From: Blakeslea trispora
Lineage: Eukaryota; Mucoromycota; Mucoromycetes; Mucorales; Choanephoraceae
Direction: 5' to 3'
Length of the DNA stretch: 64,000 bases
Assembly: GCA_025331445.1 (NCBI GenBank)
Contig: JAIWNE010000107.1
Span: 1-64,000 of the forward strand
In this document: positions 22,261 to 33,810 of the stretch, piece by piece
How positions within the stretch are numbered: position 1 is the stretch's first letter
Layout of the letters: each line of letters begins with the position of its first letter
Made by a program: the position numbers and the translations under genes
The notes under the pieces: model-generated
The model's database searches: none
The model's input: the letters and a program-made list of their open reading frames with translations, nothing else
What the model was told of the DNA's origin: nothing

Positions 22261-23099
22261 TGACAGAGAACTAAATTTTTTTATTAAAAAGAAAGAGAAG
22301 AAACTAATTTTACTGCAAGTTCATGGTGTGTTTATATATTATTTCTATCTCGGTTTCAATCAATCACTCCGTTATAATTTTATCTGTATGAGCAGTTTTC
22401 CTACTAGATTGACTGGTCACCTTAATTGAAAGATGGCTGGAGCCAGATTTCATCCCCCGCCTTGAATGAGGTGGAGATATAGTGTTCACTTGATTTATAT
22501 CTTGGAGAGATAATAATTATGCTCGACAAGATATGTTGTAATCTGGATAAGTGTTTCAATATATCAGGCACAACTGTTTCATACTTGTTCACTTGTTTCG
22601 TTGGATGTTAAGATCAGTTTAGATTAGGTGATAACGATAGACAAGCCCTTTGTAATTATGTCTCAGAACTATCTTTATCCAAGTAATGATTTAGTCTTTT
22701 CTTATAATGAAATCTCTAGAATCATTGCTTGTTTTGTTAGATGCTGCTACCTTGGTATTATAAGGCCTATGCAACCATTCTGGTATCACATGTGTCATGT
22801 CATATAGCCCTTTCAAGTATTGATGAGAAGAGAGTCAAAGTTTATAAATCTGATCATGCTTTCAATGTGTTAGCTAGGCACATTGAACTCTTTATATCAT
22901 ATCATCGCTTTTTACCAATGCTTGTTAGCTGTTTGATTTCAGGATTACCTCTGGTAATATCTGAAATGATTTTAAGTTTCCAACTTTGTGAACATTATTT
23001 GATTTATTGTTACTTTGACATTATCTGTCAAAATAACCTTTGATGATGATTGATTGAATTTCCGATTATAAGTCGTTCTGGCTTCTGTATAAGCCCAAA
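22261..23099. other. Non-coding stretch, possible retroelement 3' end remnant
   Basis: No gene recognised. On the - strand CTCATTCAAGGCGGGGGA (about 22474-22457) resembles the polypurine tract next to the LTR of Ty3-2 (CAAGGCGGGGGA), so part of this stretch may be a Ty3 3' end. Confidence 0.3.
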
Positions 23100-23101
23100 T
23101 A

Positions 23102-24446
23102 AAGTCACACACAAAAAAGATGCGCTATGAAATAATTTTTTGAAATGCCGAGAAGCATACTGTATCATGCAATAAACATAGTCAGCCCAAGAAGGGCTCT
23201 TGTTTTCTCAAATTCAACAGAAATGTAGCTCAAGTCATAGGGTTAAAGAATTAAGACAAAAAATTTTTTTTTAATACTTGGTTGGACCACCATTGGCATC
23301 GATAACTGCCTGACAGCGATCCTTCATGCTTTCGACCAAACGTGTTGCAAGGTCAACGCTGATCTGCCCCCAAGCTTCTTTCAGAGCCGACCCCAATTGC
23401 TCAGTATTGTTTACGTCTGGCCTCTTTTCTTCAATGAGCTTATTCAATGAGCTCCAGATATGCTCAATTGGGTTGGGATCAGGACTTTGTGGTGGCCAGA
23501 AATCAAATCGAGGGATTTGATGTGTGTCTTTCCACCACGTTGCATACGTACCTGTATGGCATGTAGCGCCGTCTTCTTGCAATATAAAGTCTTAATCCTC
23601 CTTCTCGCTCAGCTCAAATAACCATGGCAGGAGGTTGTTAGCAAGGATGTTGACATAAACATCCTGATTTACAGAGCTATCGCATATGACCAAAGGCCCG
23701 AAACCGCCAGCCCAAAAACAGCCCCAAATCATTACACTTCCTTTGCCCCGCTTTGTTGTAGGCACAATATGTTGCTCTTGGTACGTTTCACCGAGCTTTC
23801 GGAGCACTCTGGCTCCTCCACGATAACCTTCCACAATGAACCGTGACTCATCGGACCACACAACACGTCTCCAACTCTTTAATGGCCAATCGACCCTTTC
23901 TTTGGCCCATCGAAGTCGTTCAAGCCTGTTTGCTTCAGACAGCTTTGGCTTATGAGCTGCGAAGTACGATGCAAAGCCCATATCTTTCAGGTAGCTTATG
24001 GGAGTGTTTCTGTGAATATTCACCTGAATCAACTTGAGCTCGGAAATTATTTGGTTGTAAGAAGCAAAAGGATATCGTCTTACAATCAACTCAAGATGGT
24101 TCAAATCTCTTTCGTATAAGACTTTGGGTCGTCCAGGTGATTTGTTTTCCATTGGTGACCCAGTGTTTTTGATTCCGTTAATAACTATTTGAACACTGGT
24201 GCTAGCTACACCAACCATGTCACCTATCTTGGCATAAGAGAAATTTGCTTCCTTAAGCCAATAAATGCCTCACAATATTTTTAAATCAAGATTTTTATTA
24301 GGCTTGCGATCTTCGCTAACTGGTTTAGAGCTTGAAGTTTTGGGTTTGTTAAGAGGCATATTGAGTTTTATGAGGAAAAGTAGATAAAGAATGTACAAAA
24401 ATTTAATCAAAATTTCTGCCCAACGCATCTTTTTTGTGTGTGACTG
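23102..24446 (-). mobile_element. Tc1-like DNA transposon
   Basis: 1345 bp with terminal inverted repeats of about 23 bp, AGTCACACACAAAAAAGATG at the left and its inverse at the right, differing only at the outermost base (A against C). TA flanks both ends (23100-23101 and 24447-24448). It carries one transposase gene on the - strand and splits the Crypton-like gene remnant. Confidence 0.9.
23271..24359 (-). pseudogene. Tc1-like transposase with two in-frame stops
   Basis: From the ATG at 24359 (MPLNKPKT) one frame of 363 codons can be read to the stop at 23271. It has a helix-turn-helix N-terminus (YWLKEANFSYAKIGDMVG), a basic SPGRPKVLYERD linker, and the DDE_3 catalytic motifs WSDESRF, QEDGATCHT and SPDPNPIEHIWS. 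Asp 2 and Glu are 35 residues apart. Two stops break it: TGA at 24272-24270, where an Arg codon CGA fits the family, and TAA at 23594-23592 just before the second Asp motif. No frameshift is present, so the copy is fairly young but inactive as read. Confidence 0.88.
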
Positions 24447-24448
24447 TA

Positions 24449-24763
24449 CGACAGAGGAGAAAGAGGAGAACGAAGGATAAAAGGTGTTGTTGCCATTTAA
24501 GTGAGCATGTCCAAAAGCAAAGAAATCAACAAGTTGTTGGTTAATGCGCAAGCTGTATTCATCCTGAGCAGATTGCATCACTTGCGGTTTTGCTGACAAA
24601 GTATCAAACCCACTTACGATTGATGACACAAGATCTGGCATAGCAGCTTGAACCATCTGGCTTGCTGTGAAGACTTGTTCGTTTTCGGCAACAGGAACAA
24701 GAACTTGATTCTCGAAATCCTTGTACAAATCAGACGAGAAAATCTCGCAGGACCAAAGGTAAT
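24449..24763 (-). pseudogene. Fragment of a Crypton-like gene
   Basis: The - strand frame reads YLWSCEIFSSDLYKDFENQV, then FTASQMVQAAMPDLVSSIVS and QQLVDFFAFGHAHLNGNN, and stops being gene sequence at the Tc1 insertion. It begins at the border of an LTR fragment (24764). No domain is certain. The IFSSDLYKDFE-type opening followed by a helical region is reminiscent of the part of Mucoromycota Crypton-like proteins that precedes GCR1_C, and the GCR1_C remnant lies in the right place and orientation beyond the Tc1 element. Confidence 0.3.
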
Positions 24764-24838
24764 TGTCGTGTTTGGCTTGTCTGAACATGAATTCCTTAAA
24801 AATTGAAGTCTACATCTGTATATAAAGATCTACATCAT
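24764..24838 (+). repeat. LTR fragment, left part (split by the LINE)
   Basis: It begins TGTCGTGTTTGGCTTGTCTG and matches the - strand of the solo LTR 4496-4930 nearly base for base. It continues at 30543. Confidence 0.85.
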
Positions 24839-26329
24839 GGCTTCTTCCGCTATTCATCATAAGGGGACCTTTCAAACCCCGATACCATACCAAACGAACC
24901 AAAAGTCTTGAGTTGCTATTGTCAATGATGGCATCAAACGCACGTCGTCTAAGACACACGACCCATCAACTACTAGGCCTTCTGTTGAGCCTGGGCACCT
25001 CACAGAGAGCGCTGTACGAGATGTCTATCGTCATGTCGCGAGACCATTCTTAAAGGGCACGGTCTCCAATTCAGTTCTCATCGACATCACGACCATCAGG
25101 GACGTTAAGGTTTTGTTCAGGAACTCCATGAGGTTTGCAATGGCAGTGAGCACCTCTGGTCTGTTTCTAGCACTCTTCGTCGTGACTTTTCTCGTGTATA
25201 TGCCGAGATCGTTGTATCTCCTTCCAAGTATATTCAGTTTGCACAGGAGGGTTTCGAGCTGAAAACTCTGGGCAAGTTTTTGGCGTTCACTCCTCTATCT
25301 CCATCGGCCGGAATTTTAAAGATCTCTTTATCAGGACTTTCATCACAATATGGTCGCCGTGAAGGTGGCTTAGATCAGGTTCGTACTGATATGAATCATA
25401 ATTTGAGGCAGTATGGTAAAATTATTGACAGTAGTTTAGTAACCAACTCTTCAGGCGTATACACTGGAAGTGGTTACGTCGTTCTTGAGCTTTCTGTTCC
25501 TGAGACTTCTGATTCTTCTTCATGTTTATTAAGCCATTTAATTGATTGGTCCTTCCAGCCAATTGATTATTCTGATGTTTCTACTATCCGCTTGTGTCAA
25601 TCCTTAGATAGAATTCAGGTTCGAGCCACTTGGGCTACCATGCCTCCTTTCTGTCGTTATTGTCACAGTTCGGAACACGCCTTGAAAGATTGCTCCCTCA
25701 GACGTAAAGCTACTACTTGCTTCAATTGCCACGAAGTAGGTCACATCTCTAGATCTTGCCCTAGAAAAAATACAGGCACTGGCAAGAAGCGTAAAACGGT
25801 TATCGTTGAGAAACCTTCATCCGCCGCTCCACCCAAGTCTACTACACCTGATGAACCTCTAGTTCTAGCCTCCTCCACGTTTGAGACATTGGACACCCCT
25901 CAAGCTTCATCGTCTTTACCTGTTGCCCAAGAACCTTCAATCTCACTTACGTCTTCATCTTCCCTGGCCGTATCTCAGGATAACCTTCCTTCGACCTCTT
26001 CGGTCACTCGGCAATCCCAGCGTCTCAGGGAGCGCTCGGCAACACCTGAGCCCTCTTTAATTTTGGAGCAGCTCAAACCATCCCAGCCTGTAGCCCAATG
26101 TGTACATTGTGGGTTACAGGGCCATTCCCGCACTACCAGCCGTCATTGTTTGAAGAATCCCAAACGTTTGGCTGATTCTGACTTTGATTCCCTACCTTCG
26201 TTTGGAAAGGTAGACTCTGATACTGAGATGGGAGACGATCTCCCCGATACTCAACTTTCCTATGCTACTGATGCTGTTGAGACAGGCAATGATCTTCCAA
26301 CTATAGTCTCACCCAACCAATCATTATAA
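24837..26329 (+). pseudogene. LINE ORF1 (Gag-like RNA-binding protein), frameshifted
   Basis: The ATG at 24837 (MASSAIHH) is followed by at least two frameshifts: near 24910, then near 25110 where the frame with TTIRDVKVLF passes to FVQELHEVCNGSEHLW. From there the frame is open to TAA at 26329. Three zinc knuckles are visible, CRYCHSSEHALKDC, CFNCHEVGHISRSC and CVHCGLQGHSRTTSRHC. Long Ser/Pro/Thr-rich linkers follow. This is the nucleic-acid-binding ORF1 of a LINE, which coats the element RNA. Confidence 0.8.
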
Positions 26330-29300
26330 TTATGAATTTAAGTCCTTTATCCAGTCCATTCATTCCATCTACCCCTAATACTTCTCACTCATCTTCGCCC
26401 TCTTTTTCTCTCCAAATGGGAACGCTTAACTGTCGTAGCCTAGCTAAAACAGCTAACCCCAAATCCGATCCTCGTCCATTCGCCATCTTCGCTCCCTTTC
26501 TTTTGACCTCTTAGCTCTCCAAGAGACGCATGCAGGTGACCCTCATCTTCAAGACATTCTTCATACTCAATTTCAGGCATCGTCTAGCATTTGGTCATCT
26601 CATTGTGGCCTCGTCAGTACCTCATCTGATATTGAGCTATTGAAATCTTTCATCAGTCGCTGTGGTCGCTTGATAAACGCCACAGTTACTCACTGCAATC
26701 ATTTATTTATTCCTTTCACCATCACTGTTGTCTACTTCCCTGCCACTAGATCGGACAGAGTTACCTTTCTAGAATCAGCCACCTCTCCTCCTTTCTTCCC
26801 CTCGAACCCGTCTCGACATGTTGTTCTAGGGGATTTTAATTACACCTATGCTTCGCATACCCAAAGCACTCCGCGACAAGCTCCAACGGAATGGCTTGGA
26901 TACATCGATCGTTTCTTTGTAGACGCCATCAACCGTCCTGGTTTCCCCGTTTCTCCTACTTTCCAAAACCATGTTGGTACTTCCTGTATTGACTATTGTT
27001 TTATTACAAAAGACATGTTTTCCACTGTTCAGATTGCCGAAGTTCCAGTCAGGTTTCTTCCCATCGAGTGGACTGATCATCGACTTTTGTCTATACCTCT
27101 TCGTCTACCACCCGCTTCTTCTAATACCTCTACTGCCACTGCTGTTGGTAAAGGCTCTTGGAAAGCTCACCCACGGCTAGCAAGAGATCTGGAATTCAAG
27201 ACTAAACTCCACTTGCGAGTGTCTCAAGCCGTTGAAGGATTCTCCTCTTCTCTCCCTGCTTGGCAAAAATGGGAACAACTGAAATCCGTAGCAGTCAAGA
27301 CAGCGAGGGCACACTCTCGTCGTCAGAAGTACTCCCTGGCTCGCGCAGAAACTTTGCTCCAACGCAAACGTGCGACGCTTGAGTCTAAGGTGACGGTTAA
27401 TCCCTCCCTTCTTCCAGAGGTTTCACCACAGTTAAAGGTCGTACAAGATCAGCTTACTGTGCTCCAAAGCTACCATGTCGAAACGCTTGTCTTGAAGGCC
27501 GGTATTCGCTGGCGAGAACAAGGTGAATTGTCCGCAGGTTATTTGAAGCGTACCGCCTTCATCCGAGCTGCTAAAGGTATCATTCCTCCTTTGCGCCACC
27601 CCTCTCTCAATCGCTTATGCGTTTCTAAAGAAGAAATGTTGGATGCTGCTTTTGTCTTCTATGACAAATTATATGCACCGGATCCTATCGATCTCGAGGC
27701 TGTGCAATCCTTGCTGGATTCCATTCCTCCGTCAGCTACCCTCTCTCCTTCTGACGCCTCGCTTTTAGTGGATCCTATCTCTTTTGATGAAATAGTCGAA
27801 GCTTTTGGCAGATGTCCTAAGATTAGCAGCCCTGGCATGGACGGCCTACCGTATCCTATTGTCCAGCTTATCGTGCTACATCCCGCTTGCCGAGAAATAG
27901 TGATACAAGTATACAATGACGCTCTGCTTCATGGCATCTTCCCTCCCTCGTGGTTAGCTACATCTGTTTGCTTGCTTCCAAAGACGGGAGATTTATCAGA
28001 TTTACGCAACTGGCGCCCAATCTCCTTGATTAATGTGGATGCTAAGGTTTTCACTCGAATTCTTAATGCTCGGTTTTTATCTGTCACTGACGATATGATC
28101 AACCCATACCAATCTGGCTTTGTTCGCGGCCGGTTCATCGCGGATAATGGCCTTCTTATGAAGCTATTGATGGAACACGCCAACCTAACTCAGTCACCTG
28201 CGATTGCTCTTCTTCTAGACCAAGAGAAAGCGTATGATAGGGTTCATCCATTGTATCTTCGGCTTGTGCTAAAGCGCTTTGGCTTTCCCCCTACCATCAT
28301 TTCTAGCATTACCTCTCTGTTCTTTTCCACGCAATTGTCTTTGAACATTAACGGATTCCTTTCTGCGCCTGTATTGCAGCGTCGTGGCCTACGCCAAGGT
28401 GACCCTCTATCACCAGTGCTCTTCAACCTCGCCTTCGAGCCTCTTCTTCGCTCCATCCTGGCCAGTACTTCCATCCCTGGTTTCTCGCTACCTTCTCCTT
28501 TGACTCCTGCCCCCTCTTTAGAGTCTGGCCCCGTCAAGCTACTAGCCTATGCGGATGATATTGCATGCTTTCTCAATGCTCCTAACGAGCTGCAGAGTCT
28601 TCTTTCCCTTCTATCCGTATATTCGAAAGCCTCCAACGCACTCGTTGATTATCATAAGACCCAAGCGGTGTCTCTATCCGGCCAGCGAAGCCTTTTTCTC
28701 TCGACTTGGTCTTCAGCCCTGGCTGACAGTCAAATATCCCAATGGCACGACGCCCGCTCTCCTACTCCCGTTAGATATTTGGGCTATCCTTTGTTCACCA
28801 GTCTACACCAAAGGAATTTCTTCCTTAGTGACCTGCTCGAAAAGATTCGCCAGGCCTGTAGCATACACAGTTGTCGAGGCCTTTCCATCCGTGATCGAGT
28901 TACTATCCTCAACTCCCTGATCTTGTCCAAACTCTGGCATGTACTGCGAGTGATATCTACCCCTCTTTCGTTCTTCGACAAGATTGGATCCGTCATCTCT
29001 GCATTCGTTTCTTATCGCATTTATCCTCGTCTGAGCTACTCCACCATGTGTCTGCCTCGATCTAAAGGCGGTTTAGGCCTACTTCACCCACTAAGGCAGC
29101 AGGGCAGCTTACAGTTACGCTGGCTAGTTCCCCTAATGGGAGACTTTCGAGTTGAAATAGCCTCAGCTTCCTTCTCGATGGATTCCGACTCCTGCGCTAC
29201 CTCCTCCATAGTCTTGCCCAGGCTGTTCAATTTTCTTTGTTCACACTGGTCCCACGATCCTGACTACCGGCTGCCCTTTTTGTTCCCTAGCCTGAGACCT

Positions 29301-30526
29301 CCAGCTCTCAACAGCTTGAACAGCAGCCTCTCTCTGTTCTTTCGTGCTCTGAGCCTACTACCTGACTCTTTGGACTCCGTTGTTGCATCGCCTGCTACTG
29401 GACTCCACCTACCGGTCTCATCAGTTGTTACTCCTGACACTTTACAACACGTGAACCGTTCTCTGCTGTCCCTCGCTATGTCCCATCTTTACGAGCATGA
29501 TGACTCTTCTGGCTTTCGCCTCCGACCAATAACATCTCGCAGTCATCTGATTAGCTTTCCCAACCTCAGTCGTGAATTTCATCGTCACATCTCTCATGAC
29601 ACGGTGAAATTTCGACTATTCTTCATCCGATTGTTTATTCCACCACAATATGCGGCTCAAGGTCCTCATGCCTTCCTTCCTGTGCCTAATTATCAGCGGT
29701 TTGATTTGCAACCTTTCCTTGTTCCCTAGCAACTCCATCTTCCGTCTCATCTTTCTTCTCTTTCCCGATCTCAGTATCGCAGGCTCTGTCTCCCTCCTAA
29801 TGCCACTCCCTCTTCACCGCTTAAGGGCAGACAATGGGCTTCCTTTTGGAATTTTCCTCTGACCCATACAGGCCGCAATGTTTGGTTCCGTCTACTTCAT
29901 GGAAAAATCCCTACGAGGGCTGTTCTCCACTCTCAGATGCCTGAATCCTTCCCTTCCTCCGCTTGTCCTCTCTGCCATCTTTCTCTCGAAGATCTCGACC
30001 ACTTTGCTTTCTCTTGTCCTGGTAAGCTTGTAGTATGGCAATCAGTATGGAACACCTTCTTCGAGGGTACTGTCGATTTGTCTCACAACACTCTTCCGGT
30101 GAAGCAGGCCATCTTCTCACTCGAATTCCCTTCTCTCAACTCTTCTACGCCTACAGAGCAAAGTTCTGTAATTATAGGCTCCACTATTCAATGCTTATGG
30201 CGTGCGTATTGGAGCTTCGTTTTCGATTCTCGACCTTTTTCTGAAGCCACGATTCTCAGTCAAACTCGCTTGCTCATTAATTCCTCTATCAAGGAGGACT
30301 TAGTTTTACGTGGCGTCCCTCATCGTCCACTTCCCTTTTTCTCTCTTTAGCGACATCAACAGAGTTATTCTCTACTCTACTTCTACACTCAACTTTATGT
30401 ATATAGCACCCAAAAAAAAGAAAACACTCAAAAACATTTTAAAATTACAAAAACCAAAAACATAGTTGTGACTTGCTATGCAATCACTTAATAAACCAGA
30501 GCCTTAGTGCCCCTATAAAAAAAAAA
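24839..30526 (+). mobile_element. LINE (non-LTR retrotransposon) with 16-bp target duplication
   Basis: Two ORFs typical of L1/Tad-type elements, an A-rich 3' end (30515-30526), and a 16-bp target duplication: 24823-24838 TAAAGATCTACATCAT and 30527-30542, one mismatch. The target is an LTR of the TGTCGTG family. The coding strand is more GC-rich and C/T-rich than the surroundings, so base composition differs from neighbouring elements. The 5' end coincides with ORF1, so a slight 5' truncation is possible. Confidence 0.93.
26332..30350 (+). pseudogene. LINE ORF2: endonuclease, reverse transcriptase, zinc-finger C-terminus
   Basis: The ATG at 26332 lies two bases after the ORF1 stop. LQMGTLNCRSLAK marks the endonuclease start. 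A frameshift near 26460 moves to the frame with FDLLALQETHA, HVVLGDFNYTYAS and EWTDHRLLSIP (AP-type endonuclease). RT blocks follow: SSPGMDGLPYPIV, LRNWRPISLINVDAKVFTRI, LLLDQEKAYDRV, LRQGDPLSPVLFN and the active site YADD. One in-frame TAG at 29727-29729 separates the C-terminal domain, which stays in the same frame and contains the zf-RVT motif ACPLCHLSLEDLDHFAFSCP. The protein would cut target DNA and prime reverse transcription there. Two defects make it inactive as read. Confidence 0.88.
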
Positions 30527-30542
30527 TAAAGATCTACATAAT

Positions 30543-30670
30543 AATTGGATTAAGTAATCCTACCAATATTATGACAGTCTAGAATGATTTCATTAGCAAG
30601 TGCTATGAATCTAGACTAAAGAAGACGATAAGTAATAAATCTTGCTAAAGAAAGTAAAATGTCAATGTTG
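30543..30670 (+). repeat. LTR fragment, right part (truncated)
   Basis: It continues the same LTR family (AATTGGATTAAGTAATCCTA...AAAATGTCAAT), then loses similarity near 30670, where other retroelement sequence begins. The rest of this LTR is missing. Confidence 0.8.
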
Positions 30671-30756
30671 TAATATTTTGGTTTTTGGTGGTGGAGATTT
30701 CATATTAGGGATGGAAATGAGCACCTGGTTTATAGTTGTCTAACTATATGAACGGA

Positions 30757-31371
30757 TGTAATTTATGTGTTTTTTATTGCTTAAAGTATAATGTTCTCTG
30801 TTCAAGATAATGTTCTTTAAAGATTTGTATAATATATTATTGATAGTGTTCCTTTTCTCAATTAGATCAGAATAATGTTCAATAGTATAAGCTATATCAA
30901 TAGTGTTCGCTTTCAAAAGCAATAATGTTCAATATAAGATTTATGATTACAAAGATAGTGTTCCGTTCAAAAGAGAGGATATTGTTCTTTATAATACTTT
31001 AATTGATAATGTTCCCACAAGTTTTAATAACTAATGAGATAATGTTCAATAAAAGATTTGTAAACTAAGCTTGATATTGTTCCTTATTTTATAATAGGAT
31101 AGTGTTCAAGATTAGGTCTATTTCAATAGTGTTCTTTATACAATAGAGATAATGTTCAAAATAGAGCTTCAAAAAAAAATAACAAAAAGATAATACAAAA
31201 ATATAGAATGGATAGGATCAAAGAATCCTTAGGAAAAGTAGTATAGAATGATTTTATGAGAGAGAAGTCTGTCTTTTATTGTATGATTTTTCTTGGATAT
31301 TTAAAAAAATTAATATTGTGCTACGTGAAAAAAGGAAGAATTCACGCTATCGAGTATAGTGGATTGTTACA
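30757..31371 (-). repeat. Candidate 3' LTR of Ty3-2 with internal TGTTC repeats
   Basis: On - it begins TGTAACAATCC just after the purine tract GGCGGGGGAGA and ends AAATTACA. Inside, GATA(A/G)TGTTC-like decamers recur more than ten times. The outer border is uncertain. Confidence 0.5.
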
Positions 31372-31385
31372 TCTCCCCCGCCTTG
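31372..31385 (-). other. Polypurine tract of Ty3-2
   Basis: AAGGCGGGGGAGA on the - strand directly before the LTR start TGTAACA. Confidence 0.6.
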
Positions 31386-31399
31386 TGAAAAATGAGACC

Positions 31400-31828
31400 T
31401 CACGCTTTTGATGGAGTAAGTTTTGTTTTGTGAACTAATTTTTTCTTGGTGAGAATGTACAAAGCAGGATGATTAAATTGTTTCTTGAATGATTGCATCT
31501 GTTTATCAAGAGTGAAGGTAACAGCAGGAACTTTTTGTTGTTGTTTAATTAAACGGGCAATTAATTTGGTTTTTTGATTAATTTTTTTGTTGACTTGAGC
31601 TTTGGTCTTGTGTAGATAAAAGAGTTGGTTAATTTCATCTTGGATTGGATCGGCGGCTTGTAAAGGAGTTTCTTGATCAGCTTTCTTGTTCGTATTCGGG
31701 CTTGTAGTATTTAAATTGAATGTTTCGGGTAAGTCCGTTCGTAGACTGAGGAAGTAGTCCAGAAGAGGGTTCTTTTTGAGCTTGGAAAAGAAGAGGATTG
31801 AAAGATATATGAGGCTTTTTATATATCT
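31400..31828 (-). pseudogene. Ty3-2 small 3' ORF overlapping the integrase end
   Basis: In the +1 frame relative to integrase a frame of 142 codons is open from 31828 to TGA at 31402-31400. It reads through KNPLLDYFLSLRTDLPETFN and ends with the basic segment FNHPALYILTKKKLVHKTKL. Its start lies where Ty3-4 has ATG...TCA but here a TGA follows the ATG. The same frame, position and a similar C-terminus occur in Ty3-4 (58508-58972). Function unknown. Confidence 0.5.
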
Positions 31829-33676
31829 TCAATTTGTTTCCATGTACTCTTCTTGGTAGGATAGTTTCATTGGGAGTTTTTAACTCATATGTAGAGTTGT
31901 CATACGCATTGTGAACATAATAAGGGCCATTATATCTATCTTCTAGTTTCTCAGACAAGTCTTGAGCTACCTTCTCACGAAATCGAAGTACCATATCACC
32001 AATTAGACACGGAGGCTTATCTTTTGTGGCCATTAGTCTTTTGAATACTTGTTATTCTTGATGAGCTTGAGCTTTGCGAATAGCTTCTGTTGCGGCATGA
32101 TGTATTGTATACAACGTAAAGACAATGGTTTAAAATTTCTGCAATACTTCTTCTTCAAATTGTTCGTCTGGATAGGTGATAGCGATGTTACTATGATTGA
32201 TGTAATTCTCAAATGGAGTACGAGCATATCGTTCATACAGCATGTAAAAGGGCGAGAATCCAGTGGAAGCTTGTTTAATAGATCGGTATGAGAACAGAAA
32301 GACAGGTAAGTACATATGCCAATCTATTTTTTTCTTGAGGTTGTATCATTCGTAATCCTTGTCTTAGAGTTCGGTCAAACCGTTCGACAAGGCCATTACT
32401 TTGCGGATGGAAGGGTGACGATCGGTTGTGGTTTATTCCAAGTTTTTTGCAGACTTGTAATAATAGATCATCCACAAAAGGTGAACCATTATCGGTTAAA
32501 ATAATAGCCGGAGTATCATGTCGAGATATAATTTCTTCAAGTAGGAATAATGTCACTTCAATCGAATTCGCTATCATCAGCGCCTTAGCTTCCACCCATT
32601 TGGTGAAACAATCAATGCCCACAATGATGTATTCGTGATTTTCTCTAGAGCAAGCAAGGTGTGTTGTATACAGCCTACATTCTACTCCATCTGAGACATT
32701 ATCTAGATCTAAGCGGGTACCTAGTTACACGACCCTTCATTATTCATAGCCAGATTGACACTTAGCTCTGTCTAAATAAAAGATCGGATCACACTTCATT
32801 TACATCAGGACACTTGGATCGAAACAATTGCGCCAATGGTAACCTTTGGTCAATGCGCAATAGGTATCAACCTTTATCCAAAGCACCCGATTAGCTATCA
32901 TCAATTGCACTCAGTTTAAATAAGGATTGCTACTCAGTTATCATGAAAGTATAAATAGAAGGCACATATTTGAAATAAACGCAGATCAGATTCATATCTA
33001 TCTTTTGGCCGTTCAGGTTCTAATCACTTCTCTGTCTTACACTTTTTACTTGTTTTATTGTGCCTGTTATATTCTCGGATATAACAAGGTGCTTGATGTC
33101 CATGGAAATTATATAGAAAGGTTCATATATGGGTTTGATGACATGAAGGGGCTCTTGCAGAACTTCTTTACCACTGGTTTGGCATCTTTCACATTTTGCT
33201 ACGTCTTCTTTAGTCATCGTATTCATTTGAGGCCAGTAGTAATGATTTTGTATCTTGTGTAGCGTGTTTGCATAGGCATAATGGCCGCCCATTGGATGAT
33301 GGTGATACATTTGGAATACGAGGGAGTAGTCTTTCTCGTGTATCACTTGCTTTTGACTAGGTCGATGAATTAATTGATCGTTGCATATGTAGTAAGACGC
33401 TTTCATGGTTTAAATAAGCCGTTGTTGATCGGGGATAGAGTCGGGTAAGTAGCTGAGAGTTTCAAGATAATATTTTAATTGTAAATAAATGGGATAGTCC
33501 ATGTAAGAATAGAAAAGTAACAAAGTGAAATATTGATGAAAATAGTTTGAAAAATGTGCTGAAAAAGAAAAATATAAAAAAAGAGGGAATGGTAATAATA
33601 TATAAATATACATATAATTTTTTTTTGAGAGAGATAGTTTATAGACAATTACGGTCAAGAGATAGTTTATACACAT
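31677..33676 (-). pseudogene. Ty3-2 integrase ORF, broken
   Basis: The likely start is the ATG at 33502 (MDYPIYLQLKYYLETLSYLP), with open hydrophobic sequence upstream to 33676. An in-frame stop lies at 33412-33410. The HHCC finger is HHHPMGGHYAYANT...CERCQTSG. A solo LTR then splits KHL from CSRENHEYIIV. The core has Asp in GIDCFTKW, Asp in LTDNGSPF and Glu in NGLVERFDRT. Frameshifts follow near 32300 and 32130, before the C-terminal DRYNGPYYVHNAYDNSTYEL and VHGNKLKIYK. Catalytic residues are intact but the ORF is in pieces. Confidence 0.8.
32662..33086. repeat. Solo LTR nested in the Ty3-2 integrase
   Basis: 425 bp starting TGTTGTATACAG and ending GGATATAACA, flanked by AGGTG at 32657-32661 and 33087-33091. 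Removing it with one duplicate restores the integrase frame. The parent family was not identified. Confidence 0.9.
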
Positions 33677-33798
33677 TTGCGGTCAAAAGATAGTTTTATG
33701 ACATTTGCGGTCAAGAGGTAGTTTTATGACATTTGCGGTCAAGAGGTAGCTTATAGACATTTTCGGTCATATGGTAGTTTTACGACGATTTCGGTCGG
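33631..33798 (-). repeat. Six-unit 28-bp tandem array between RT-RNase H and integrase (Ty3-2)
   Basis: Six exact 28-bp periods starting 12 bases past the RT-RNase H stop. On - each unit reads roughly TTGACCGCAAATGTC followed by ATAAACTA. GAC and GTC can pair around the loop. Ty3-4 has the same array with four units in the same place. Confidence 0.9.
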
Positions 33799-33810
33799 TT
33801 GTTAGGTCGT

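Noticed and set aside
22741..23043. 100-residue hydrophobic ORF on +
   Set aside because: No motif and no start context; lies between a retroelement remnant and a Tc1 element.
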